A DNA stretch of 64,000 nt from Cannabis sativa (Eukaryota > Streptophyta > Magnoliopsida > Rosales > Cannabaceae): positions 18,737,280-18,801,279 of the forward strand of contig NC_083605.1 in the NCBI RefSeq assembly GCF_029168945.1, written 5' to 3'. A model generated the notes under the pieces. The model was not told the DNA's origin. It did not search any database and saw nothing but the letters and a program-made list of their open reading frames with translations. Of the stretch, positions 1-10,639 are shown in pieces; position 1 is the first letter of the stretch; every line of letters begins with the position of its first letter. The position numbers and the translations under genes were made by a program.

Positions 1-404
1 GCAAAAGAATATATAATTACCAAAAGACTAATCTACCCCTCCAAACTTTTAAATAACTTAGAGCATTTTGGTAATTTTACTAATCCATTAAACGGACATT
101 CTAAAATTTCTAACCTAGTCCGGAATACACTCAAAATAATTCTTCCATCAATGTCGTGACATTTCTAACTGAAATTGCCAGGCCCGATATTTTATTTTTA
201 AAAAATAATGGTATCCTCGATACCCACATATCTCAATATAATCTCCGTAATTAATAAATTACGCTTTATATATCATTAGATAAATTCTCAGTAGTTACCC
301 TAAGTAAGATCATAATCTTACTTCGTTACCAAAATAATCACATATTTAATAAAATATGTCTTTTTAAATATCATTTATTTATTATTTATTTTCGAGATAT
401 TACA
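1..404 (-). mobile_element. Partial LTR of a Ty3/gypsy-like element, cut by the window edge
   Basis: Read on the minus strand, the sequence starts at 404 with TGTAATATCTCG, the TGTAAT type of start seen in many plant gypsy LTRs. The gypsy integrase reading frame begins immediately to its right, so this LTR appears to interrupt an older gypsy pol gene. No coding region is seen here. The other end and the second copy of the target duplication lie outside the window, so solo LTR versus full element cannot be decided. Confidence 0.5.
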
Positions 405-1506
405 AGAGGCCTGCAGGGTTGCTGCAGCCATTGAACATACCAGAGTGGAAATGGGAAAATATTGATATGGACTTCGTGGTAGGTTTTCCTAGAACCACGG
501 GACAGTTTGACTCTGTGTGGGTCATAGTGGACAGGTTTACAAAGTCAGCGCACTTCCTACCTGTTTGGATGAATTTCTCCATTGACCAGTATGCTGAGTT
601 ATATGTCAGAGAAATTGTTCGTCTTTATGGTGTCCCAAAGTCCATTGTTTCGGATAGAGATCCGAAGTTTGCATCGAGATTCTGGGAGAGTCTACATCGA
701 GCTATGGGTACTCAGTTAAAGTTTAGCACAACATTTCATCCTCAGACAGATGGGCAATCCGAGAGAACTATTCAGATTCTAGAAGACATGCTACGAGCTT
801 GTGTGCTTGATTTTGAAGGATCATGGGTAAAGTACCTTCCCCTGATCGAGTTCTCTTATAACAACAACTATCAGGCAACAATCGGAATGACATCTTATGA
901 GCTTTTATATGGAAGGAAATCCAGATCACCCATTCACTGGAATGAAGTGGGTGAAAGAAAGTTCTTGGGTCCCGAGGCTGTTCAGAGAACGAGTGAGGCA
1001 GTTGACAAGATTAGAGCTTGAATGCTCGTGGCTCAGAGTAGACAGAAGAGTTATGCTGATCCAAAGCGTCGGGATATTGATTTCCAGGTCGGGGACATGG
1101 TATTTCTCCGAATATCATTGATGAAAGGCATTAAACGCTTTGGTAAGAAGGGAAAGCTTAGCCCAAGGTTCATTGGACCTTTTGAAATCCTTGAGAGGAT
1201 AGGGCAAGTGGCATACAAGTTGGCTATGCCCCAGCGCTGGCAGCTGTACATGATGTGTTTCATGTTTCAATGCTTCGAAAGTATATCTCAGACTCGTCCC
1301 ACATTCTGAGTTATGAGGCATTGGAACTTCAGCCAGACTTGTCATATGAGGAACAACTGGTGGAAATATTTGATAGAAGAGAAAAAGTCTTGAGAAGCAA
1401 GACAGTTGCACTAGCGAAAGTATTGTAGAAAAACAGTAAAGTGGAAGAGGCAACCTGGGAACTAGAGGCAGATATGCAGCAGAAATATTTGGAGTTGTTT
1501 AGGTAA
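405..1506 (+). pseudogene. Ty3/gypsy (chromovirus-type) integrase and pol C-terminus, broken
   Basis: This is the 3' end of a gypsy pol gene. It opens with the RPAGLLQPL linker that follows the zinc finger. The integrase core has its catalytic acidic residues in MDFV (about 470), SDRDPKF and GQSER; exactly 35 residues separate the last two, the DD35E spacing. A GPY/F-type module (KGKLSPRFIGPFEILERIG, near 1155-1210) follows, then a degraded C-terminal tail ending at the TAA at 1504-1506. Defects seen are an in-frame TGA at 1019-1021, a frameshift near 1229 and a TAG at 1426-1428, so no functional integrase is made. The upstream part (protease, RT, RNase H) is displaced by the LTR at 1-404 or lies outside the window. 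The Tekay/Del-like assignment is an inference from the tail and the LTR junction. Confidence 0.9.
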
Positions 1507-1527
1507 ATTTTGGGATGAAATTTCTAT

Positions 1528-1537
1528 AAGGAGGGGG
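1528..1537 (+). other. Polypurine tract of the gypsy element
   Basis: AAGGAGGGGG lies between the pol stop and the LTR start TGTAATACCC at 1542. It is the expected primer site for plus-strand DNA synthesis and fixes the element as plus-strand. Confidence 0.8.
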
Positions 1538-3613
1538 TAATTGTAATACCCTAGAATTAAGAGATGGATTAGCAAAAACCCTAACTAGATAATTATGAAT
1601 AATTGAGGAATTATATTATTATATAGTTCAGTATATGAGAATTTATTTGATTAATTATATGTTAAGACCTCGTTGGTGAGCCAGGGGCATTTTAGTAATT
1701 ATGACCCTAGAATGGTAAATTGATGAAATTAATTTAATTATGTGGTTATGGGACTATATTATTATATAGTATGTCTGTGTTGTCTTTTTCAGGTGTGTTC
1801 TGATAGGTTGGCACGGTATAGTCACAACTGGTATTTCGGGTTGAACCGGGTTCGGGCCCGAAATGCAATTTGAATTAAAATAATTGGCATTTTTTATTTA
1901 ATGGTGATAATCTGAAATTATATTGGATTTATGTGTGAATAAAATGATTAAATTGCCCATGTGAGTGTATAGGCATGCTTTATAGCCCTAGGGGCAAAAT
2001 GGTCTTTTGACCTTTATTTTCTACAATTGATAAAAGAGTATTTTGAGGGAATAAGAAATTAATTTCTGGACTTTTCTTTCCCTTTTGGCCGACCCTCTCT
2101 CTCTCTCTCTCAAATCCTCTCTTTTTTTCTCGTTGATTTGGTGAGAAAATTATTGGAAGCTTGCTTAAATCTTGCTATTTTGGAATTGAAGGAAGTTCTT
2201 GCTTTGTTTGAGGTAGTTTTTACAGCCTTTAAACTTTGAATTCTTGATTAATTTTATTGTTGATAAATCATGAAATTGGTTGAGAATGTAGTTGTGTTGC
2301 ATGCTTGATGAATTTGAGTTAATTTTGATAAGTTTGAGTGTGTCTTGCTTGAATTCTTGATGTGTTGGTTAATTGAAATCTTGATAGAATTTTAGGGTTT
2401 ATTTTCATGTCTTGAATTCAGCTTTTGGTTGAGTTGATTGCTGGAAAATACTTGGGTTTGTTGGAATTTAAGCTCAAGTTCAAGAGCTTGAAGTTTTGGA
2501 ATTTGGGCATGATTTTTGCTGAATTGTGGGATTTGTTTTTGGTAAATTGCGAGGCATTTTTAGGGTTCATTGAGTTTAAAATTTGATTGAAGGTTCTGAT
2601 TTGGGTTGTGTAAAGCAAGCTTGAATTCATGGAACTCAAGCTTGAAGCTTTAATGGCACTTTTTGATTTTTAGTGAAATTATTGTGTTTAAGCTATGAAA
2701 TATGTTTAATATGTCATATGATGATGCTCTGGAAAGTTTGGTGGTGTTTGGGGAAGATTTGTGTAGGTTATGGGGGCTTAAAGATTGAATTTTTTCCATC
2801 AGACAACTAGAATTTCGGTGTGTTCAGGGCTGTTCCAACTGGAATTCCGGTTGGACTATATCGGGAAATGCTGAATTTGTTCTGGCCATAACTTTTGACT
2901 CAGGACTCCGTTTTGGGAGTTCTTTATATCGTTGGAAAGCTAGTTCCGAGATCTATGTGATAATCTGTATTTTAAAGGCCATGAATATATTTTATGAATG
3001 TGAAATCAGGGGTTAACCCTATTTGTGAAAATCCCGGATTGTGTGACTAGGATTACAAGCACCTGGTCAGTAGCACACGGGGATTTGGAACCTCTGGCCT
3101 TTGCGGGACAATAGGTAAGACAGTAGTTAGCACGTAGAGTATGCGTGGTGGCGCTTATATTGAGATTAATATATGTGAGTAATTGTAACCGGGATTAGGG
3201 TTATTACCCTAATATGAGCGGTTAATAGCCTAGGGTTATTACCCTAGTGATATAAGTTAAATAAATGCTATGCCATGGTAAGTGTATGATTATATTGAGA
3301 TTTAAGGATTATGCGAACAAGGCGTAATCAGGTTGGACTCGGTAATCAGAACTGAGAAGAACCATTCTAAGGCCTTATTGTAAATAGACGTGTGAGAGCA
3401 ACACGTAGGTTTACGCCACGTAAACATAAATAGGCATGTGAGTGCAACATGCAGATCTGTGTCACACAGACAGATTTGAATGGCATTGTTGTTTATATTA
3501 TATGATGAGCATATTATTGAAATGTTTTATAATGTCTTGTTGGGCTTGGCTCACAGGTGCTCTACTGTGCAGGAAAGGGTAAGACTATTGTTGATGAGCC
3601 ATGAGTGCAGGAG

Positions 3614-4851
3614 TGTTACGAATTTTATGTTTATTACGCAAGTATACGCAATCAAGTAGTATCTCACGCAAGTGAGGTCGAACCACAGGGAATTGGATTA
3701 AGTACTACTAAACTATACTTATGATTCTATTTGGTAAAATAATAAGTTTGCAATTTAAAAGTAAATAACTCAGAAAATTAAAGAGAAAATAAACGAAGAT
3801 TAATCAAGATGAGAGATTAGGGAGGTGAATCGTGTTGATAAGCTACCAATGTTAATACCTAATTGCTATCCTTATCCCAATGTGAATGACAGATTATAAA
3901 TTAACCTAACTCTTTTCAGATCTTTTAGGTTCTAAATAATATGTTCTCTAATTAACTTCTTAATTAAATCAACACAAAATCAGCATTAAGCAATAATCTA
4001 TTCGTCACTGAGGCTATGTAAATACTTTCGTTTCACATCAAAACCTAGACTATCCAAATTTTAGCATTCTCAATTCTCACTTTTCAGATTTCGAATTGAG
4101 ATCATTAAACATGTAAAAGGTGATCAAGCTTGCACATGGAATTAAACACAAATATAGATAGTATTCACACATAAGATGAAGGAATGACAATTATTTATTA
4201 ACTAGGCATAAACTTAAACAACATTCATCATCCTCCCTTATTGGGAAATTTAGTTCATAATAACTCTAAAAACATCCATGATTTATTCAGAAACAAAACT
4301 AAACATAAAAGAAGAAATTAAGGGTAAAAGAAAGAAACTAGAAGGTGATATCGCTCCGGGTCTTCAAGATAGCTTCCTCTCCACTTGCATCCACTATTTA
4401 GGTCTATTTCTACTTGCTTTGACCTTCAGTGTCGTATTCCTTATATAGGGATGAGAGGTGTGCCTCCAATTTGAGAAAAAAAATCAAAATTAGGTCAAAT
4501 CTGTGATTTCCGTACCTAGTCGCGACTAGCATTTAAGCTGGTCGCGACTACAGGCAAACCTCGAAAATTAGAGGTTCTGCCAAATCTCGAAGTCGCGACC
4601 AGAGTCGCGACCAGGAAAAAGGGTCGCGACCTGGCTCTCTGGAGGTCGCGACTACTAACGCGTTTGGAGCCAAATTTTCCAATTTTTTTTCCAGTTTGTC
4701 CCAGTTTTTCGCCATTTGACTGAATTTGAACTTTAACACCTCGGGAACCAGCAATAATGAAAATCAAGCGTAAAACTGCTCCAAAAGACACCAATAGACG
4801 AGATAATGCTAACTTTAAAGACCCGAAACATAGGCCAAAAATAACCTATCA
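3614..4851 (-). repeat. 3' LTR (left) of the gag-only element
   Basis: On the plus strand it begins TGTTACGAATTT and ends ACCTATCA. It matches 7354-8569 almost throughout. Between 4517 and 4655 it holds six copies of the palindrome GTCGCGAC in different flanks. The right LTR keeps only five because a short segment around 4613-4630 is missing there. Confidence 0.9.
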
Positions 4852-4864
4852 AAATCCCCCAAAC
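4852..4864 (-). other. Polypurine tract of the gag-only element
   Basis: On the minus strand this reads GTTTGGGGGATTT immediately before the 3' LTR. It is the expected plus-strand primer and sets the element orientation. Confidence 0.75.
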
Positions 4865-6122
4865 TAGATTCTTACTCGCCCCCGAGTAAGGTAAAAAAAA
4901 AAACTAACTACGCTATCAAATAATTACTACGCTGCTGACTCATGCTCTGTTTTCTTCCTTGTATAAACTAGAATTTTGATCCTACTAACTCTAACAATTA
5001 ACTCAGATGCTCAATTAATAACACTATGTACAACAGCAAAAATTTATTCAAATGTGAAACATTGTTATAAAAGTTTTACTCTTTCCAACAGTTCCACAGC
5101 CCGATGACTCATAAGCTTGCATGCTTACCTTTCTCCACTAATGTTGACAGTATTCTTTGGAATCATTAGGTCTTTTCAAGGCTTAGGCAGTATGGCTTCA
5201 GATATTCAGGGATAGGCAAAAGACAATTTTTGCTCAAGATATCACAAGCACACAAACAAAACCCACAAGTTTTTTACTTTTCTTTTTTCTAAAACCCCAT
5301 ACTGTTCCCAAATTTACCAAGATTGATAGAAGACATCTCTAATATTTTCCAACATCACTGAAATTATATATTTTATTTTATTTATTTATTTATTTTTGAA
5401 CACATATTTTTACTTTTTCATTGTGTTTTTTTTATCATATTTTTTCAGTGACATTGAATTACACAATTTTTTCTCTTCTCAATCTTACAAGTTTTTCTCC
5501 CTCTCACTATTTCCTCACACTGAATGTTTCTCCTCCCCCAAACTAATCATGTAGCTTATGATATCATGGATAACATGGTGAAGAAAAATTAATAGTGTTG
5601 TTGCAAAACTTTTCAAATCAATGGGTGAAAAACATAACAGGTTTAGGCTCAAAAGGTTAACTAGGGATACACATTATTATGGTAGGCTTGAAAGGCTCAA
5701 ACTATCCAACAAATGCCTAAGTCATATTCCAATTGAACACTATCAAGGATTTCGCCTCAAAAGAATAAACATGCAAGTTCTAAGCTATCCTGTCAATCTT
5801 ACCACAAACCATAGTAAAACAATTATAACAATTTTCACAGATTGAGTAATTGCACTTATACACAGGTTTCTAAGCATCCAAACTAATCCAAAGAGTTAAC
5901 AGAATCAAGCACACAGTTATTTTACAATTTCAGATCACATCACACTAATGAGCAGTATACAACTATCGTCAAGCTTATTGCCATTCCTTAACTAAAACAA
6001 AAACTAAAACAGAAAATTAAAATGCAAAAATTAAAGTGCAGAAATTAAATTTTTTAAGTCTCTCCCCCAAACTAAATATGACATTGTCCCCAATGTGACA
6101 TTAAAGTAAAATGAAAGGAAAC

Positions 6123-7075
6123 TTACCTGAGCGCCACATCAACAAGCGGTTGACGCCCGTAATAAGCATCATGCTGGACAACTTGAAAGTTGCTTTTAAA
6201 AATGCCCTCAAGCTTGGGATGTAATGAGTTTGAACAAAAAGCCACACCAACAATACAAGACTTTCGATGATGAGCTTGGGGAGAAGCCTTTCGTAGCTCG
6301 TAGAGGATATAATATGGTGTTGATGAAATATATGGATCCATTGGTGGTTTGTTTGTCAATATCATTGATGTAGTTGAATCAATGATGTCATGTTCTTCCT
6401 CATCCTCTAATGTCACAGTTTCAATACTTTCATCTAACAACCCTTCTTCTTGTTGCTCACTCTTCACTTGGCTACCCATACCCTCACTTATGATTTCATA
6501 TTCAATGATTTCCTTTTCACAAGGATCTTGATCTTCAATTGTAGGCTCATTATCTTTGTTGTATTCAAATAATGACCCTTCTTCATTGTACCAACAACTC
6601 TCATAACTTTCATCATTGGAGTTATTACATTCTGAATCATGAGTCATTGAATTATCACATAAAGATCTCACCATGTCAGTTAAGCGATTAATCTCTCCTG
6701 GAAGTGATTGTAGAAGTGATAGTAGTTGCTCCTCTTTTTCAATTTGTTGGGATGAATTTGGGCAATAAGGTGGGTATTGGTGACTCCAACCCTAAAGTGA
6801 TGGATTCCAATGCCAATCGTAATCAAAATCTGCCATATCATTCAACAGATTTATTACATCATAGCCTCTCATTAATAAAGGTGCTCCAGTTGCCTCTGCT
6901 CCATAATCAACCCAGCTTCTTGTTTCATCGTTAAGTCCATTATACAAGAGCCATGTAAAACATCCACTTTAGAAAGTGGGATAACATCTCTCTCCAAGCT
7001 CTTTAAATCTCCTCCAAGCAGAATAGAATGGTTCATTGTGTTGTTGGACAAAATCCTCAAGATATAGCATCTGGA
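6123..7075 (-). pseudogene. Retrotransposon gag-like reading frame with two stops
   Basis: On the minus strand, one frame runs from about 7075 to 6123 and is broken by a TAA near 6970 and a TAG near 6793. The first part resembles plant retrotransposon gag: FVQQHNEPFYSAWRRFKELG, then a C/W-rich stretch, then YNGLNDETRSWVDYGAEATG, which follows the usual GL-x-RxxVD-GG-like order. The open 183-residue tail (6674-6123) is very acidic and Ser/Asn-rich and ends near QPLVDVAL. No zinc knuckle (CX2CX4HX4C) is seen. The same frame spans all three pieces, so this is one damaged gene rather than several small ones. Confidence 0.7.
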
Positions 7076-7330
7076 TTTATCTTGCAGTTCAAACTCATAA
7101 GTAAAACATTAGTAAAATTAAAAAATAAAACTAAATTAGTAATAAAAAGATAAAAAATTGAAACAAAAAAATTAATACTAAAACTAAAAAGAAAAACTAA
7201 ATTAGAACAAAATTTAATTTTTAATAATATTACAAAATTTAATCTAAAAGAAACAGATTAGAAATAAGCAAAAGAATTAACCAAAGTAGAAGTTAGTATA
7301 ATTTTATGTAATATTAATCTTTAAACAATT

Positions 7331-7347
7331 CCCCGGCAATGGCGCCA
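7331..7347 (-). other. Primer-binding site of the gag-only element
   Basis: On the minus strand it reads TGGCGCCATTGCCGGGG, six bases after the LTR end. Sites of this TGGCGCC(A/G)TTGCCGGGG type are typical of plant gypsy elements of the Tat/Athila group. The exact tRNA was not determined. Confidence 0.85.
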
Positions 7348-7353
7348 AAAACT

Positions 7354-8569
7354 TGTTACGAATTTTATGTTTATTACGCAAGTATACGCAATCAAGTAGT
7401 ATCTCACGCAAGTGAGGTCGAACCACAGGGAATTCGATTAAGTACTACTAAACTATACTTATGATTCTATTTGGTAAAATAATAAGTTTGCAATATAAAA
7501 GTAAATAACTCAGAAAATTAAAGAGAAAATAAACGAAGATTAATCAAGATGAGAGATTAGGGAGGTGAATCGTGTTGATAAGCTACCAATGTTTATACCT
7601 AATTGCTATCCTTATCCCAATGTGAATGACAGATTATAAATTAACCTAACTCTTTTCAGATCTTTTAGGTTCTAAATAATATGTTCTCTAATTAACCTTT
7701 TAATTAAATCAACACAAAATCAGCATTAAGCAATAATCTATTCGTCACTGAGGCTATGTAAATACTTTCGTTTCACATCAAAACCTAGACTATCCAAATT
7801 TTAGCATTCTCAATTCTCACTTTTCAGATTTCGAATTGAGATCATTAAACATGTAAAAGGTGATCAAGCTTGCACATGGAATTAAATACAAATATAGATA
7901 GTATTCACACATAAGATGAAGGAATGACAATTATTTATTAACTAGGCATAAACTTAAACAACATTCATCATCCTCCCTTATTGGGAAATTTAGTTCATAA
8001 TAACTCTAAAACCATCCATGATTAATTCAGAAACAAAACTAAACATAAAAGAAGAAATTAAGGGTAAAAGAAAGAAACTAGAAGGTGATATCGCTCCGGG
8101 TCTTCAAGATAACTTCCTCTCCACTTGCATCCAATATTTAGGTCTATTTCTTCTTGCTTTGACCTTCAGTGTCGTATTCCTTATATAGGGATGACAAGTG
8201 TGCCTCCAATTTGAGAAAAAATCAAAATTAGGTCAAATCTGCGATTTCCGTACCTAGTCGCGACTAGCATTTAAGCTAGTCGCGACTACAGGCAAACTTC
8301 GAAAATCAGAAATTCTGCCAAATCTCGAAGTCGCGACCAGAGTCGCGACCTGGCTCTCCGGAGGTCGCGACTACTGACGCGTTTGGAGCCAAATTTTCCA
8401 AATTTTTTTCCAGTTTGTCCCAGTTTTTTGCCATTTGACTGAATTTGAACTTTAACACCCCGGAACCTGAAATAATGAAAATCAAGCGTAAAACTGCTCC
8501 AAAAGACACCAATAGACGAGATAATGCTAACTTTAAAGACCCGAAACATAAGCTAAATATAACCTAACA
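7354..8569 (-). repeat. 5' LTR (right) of the gag-only element
   Basis: Direct repeat of 3614-4851 with a few substitutions and one short deletion in the GTCGCGAC cluster (near 8348). It ends AACCTAACA, followed by the target duplication AGGAG at 8570-8574. Confidence 0.9.
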
Positions 8570-8728
8570 AGGAGCTGGATGAAGAATGTGCATGTCCGAG
8601 CCATATCAGACCAAGCGGGTTGGGGTCTACTAGTGTTGTATTTTTTAGACTCTATTTTGCCGCTTAGGCCGGCTGAAAGAAAAAGGACTTGTAATAATAT
8701 TTAGTAAATATTTTTGGGATCCCAAATT

Positions 8729-10620
8729 TGTTGGGTTTTATGCCCTAAATAAAACTCATTTCAATATAATCAGATTTACTTATTAATATAGATCAGAAAT
8801 AACATTTAATGTTGCATGGTTCACATGATTTATTTCATGATTATATGTACATAATGTATAGATTCATCTGAAACCCTTTTCACATACTTGATCCTGTTTA
8901 TTGTGCCGTCAACACATTGGAAAGTAAACATGACTATGTGAATAAAGTTTACTAGATTTATCAGACATAGGGTTTTACTGATATGATAGTCTACAACAGA
9001 GTTTACTTGCATTTGGAGAAGTGATATGTTCTTTCCAGAGCATTGGTTAAAGTAAAGCTCAGGTTGGATGCATGGAGTATGCATCGGAAGGGACCGATAT
9101 TGAACTTTGACTTAGATTTAATTAAACTTACCGTAAAATCTATTCAAGTCAATATCGCCTAGTTGATCCTAGATCAAATAATCTTAATCCTGTTATGATT
9201 AGGCTCAATCTTGAAAGGCTATTTGTGTTCTTTGAATTGTTAGTTAAGCCTACTTTTAGGTCAGGGTGAAACGTACTTTTTGGGAACACGGTAGTGCAAT
9301 TGAGTGGGAGCGCTAGCATAAACATGGAATCTATAGCTTCTATCTGGCGAATAGTAAGCAAAGGATGATCACCTTCGAGCTTGACCAAACGAAAATAAAT
9401 GGTGGAGATCTCATTTCACATAAGCTGAAATATCATTTATACGGGGTCAAGTGTTTTAAGGATAAAATACATAGTAGGGTGTTACGGTAATTTAATCCCT
9501 TTACTGTGTAGATCATTCATATAGAGGATAATTGATCACATTAGGATTATAACAATGGATAACTAATGATGTGTCTATATGGTGGAACATATAGAGCATT
9601 CTATATACTGAGAGTGCAATTCTAAGTTCTATGCGTGGATTCAACGAAGAATTAATAAGTTAGTGAATTTTAGTGCTAAATTCTTGATCTACTTATTGGA
9701 AGCTCGGTTATATAGACCCATGGTCCCCCCACTAGTTGAGATAATATTGCTTGTAAGACTCATGTAATTGGTTTTGATTAATCAATTATAATTCTCAAAT
9801 TAGACTATGTCTATTTGTTTATTTTTCACTAAGTAAGGGCGAAATTGTAAAGAAAGAGTTTTAGGGGCATATTTGTTAATTATGATACTTTGTATGGTTC
9901 AATTAATAAATATGATAAATGAAAATATTATCTAATAATTATTTATAGTTATTAAATAGTTAGAATTGGCATTTAAATGGTTGAATTAGAAAATTGGCAT
10001 TTTTGAGAAAATCAGATGCAGAAAAGATAAAACTGCAAAATTGCAAAAAGTGAGGCCCAAATCCACTTGTATAGGGCCAGCCACTTTTGTAGGAAATTTA
10101 AACTGATTTTTTCATTATTTTAATGCCAAATAATTCAAACCTAACCCTAGTGGAATGCTATAAATAGATAGTGAAGGCTTAGGAAAATTACACTTAAATT
10201 TTCTATTTTTCCTTCAGAGAAAAACCTGAGCCTTTCTCTCTCCCTATCTTTAGCTGACCACTCCCTCTCTTCTTCTTCAATATTTCGAAATCCTTAGTGA
10301 TTAGAGTAGTGCCCACACACATCAAGCAATACCTCAATCATAGTGAGGAAGATCGTGAAGAAAGATCATCAGCAAAGGAGTTTCAGCATCAAAGATTCAG
10401 AGAAAGAGATCCAGGTTCAGATATTGATAATGCTCTGCTACAGAAAGGAATCAAGGGCTAGATATCTGAACGGAAGGAGTCATTATATTCCGCTGCACCT
10501 AATGTAAGGTTTCTTAAACTTTATATGTGTTAAATTTATCGTTTTAGAAAGTTCTTATTTAGGATGTTAATAAACATACTTGTGAGTAAATCTAAGATCC
10601 TGGTAAAATAATTTCCAACA
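8729..10620 (+). repeat. 5' LTR of Copia copy 1
   Basis: Begins TGTTGGGTTTTATGCCC and ends TAATTTCCAACA. The terminal TGTTGG/CCAACA inverted repeat is the family signature, and the same LTR recurs in several later copies. The stretch GCTATAAATAG near 10158 is a likely TATA box for the element's transcript. Confidence 0.92.
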
Positions 10621-10621
10621 A

Positions 10622-10638
10622 CTGGTCTCAGAGCCATG
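10622..10638 (+). other. Primer-binding site of Copia copy 1
   Basis: CTGGTCTCAGAGCCATG directly follows the LTR. It is one base off the common plant Copia site TGGTATCAGAGC, which is complementary to initiator methionine tRNA. Copy F keeps the unmutated form. Confidence 0.85.
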
Positions 10639-10639
10639 G

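Larger units (their letters stand above)
3614..8569 (-). mobile_element. Non-autonomous gag-only LTR retrotransposon (TR-GAG-like), TSD AGGAG
   Basis: A complete 4,956-bp element on the minus strand, with direct LTRs of about 1.24 and 1.22 kb and the perfect target duplication AGGAG on both sides. It has a primer-binding site (TGGCGCC type) next to the right LTR and a G-rich polypurine tract next to the left LTR. The 2.5-kb interior shows only a gag-like frame. No protease, reverse transcriptase or integrase motif is visible. The primer site and gag type suggest it is mobilised by a Tat/Athila-type gypsy element; that is an inference. Confidence 0.88.

Noticed and set aside
4516..4794. Open frames antisense or overlapping in the LTRs of the gag-only element (also 8286-8549).
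   Set aside because: Their sequence is made of the GTCGCGAC cluster read as codons; the two LTR versions differ by indels and there is no domain.
9149..9388. A 79-residue open frame (…HPLLTIRQIEAID…) antisense to the Copia LTR, repeated in six other LTR copies (17357-17596, 21500-21739, 24651-24890, 32927-33166, 40534-40773, 44434-44652), plus an adjacent 84-residue frame in most.
   Set aside because: It starts at TTG rather than ATG, shows no known domain, is antisense to the element and is copied simply because the LTR is repeated; it is frameshifted in LTR C and absent from LTR D.
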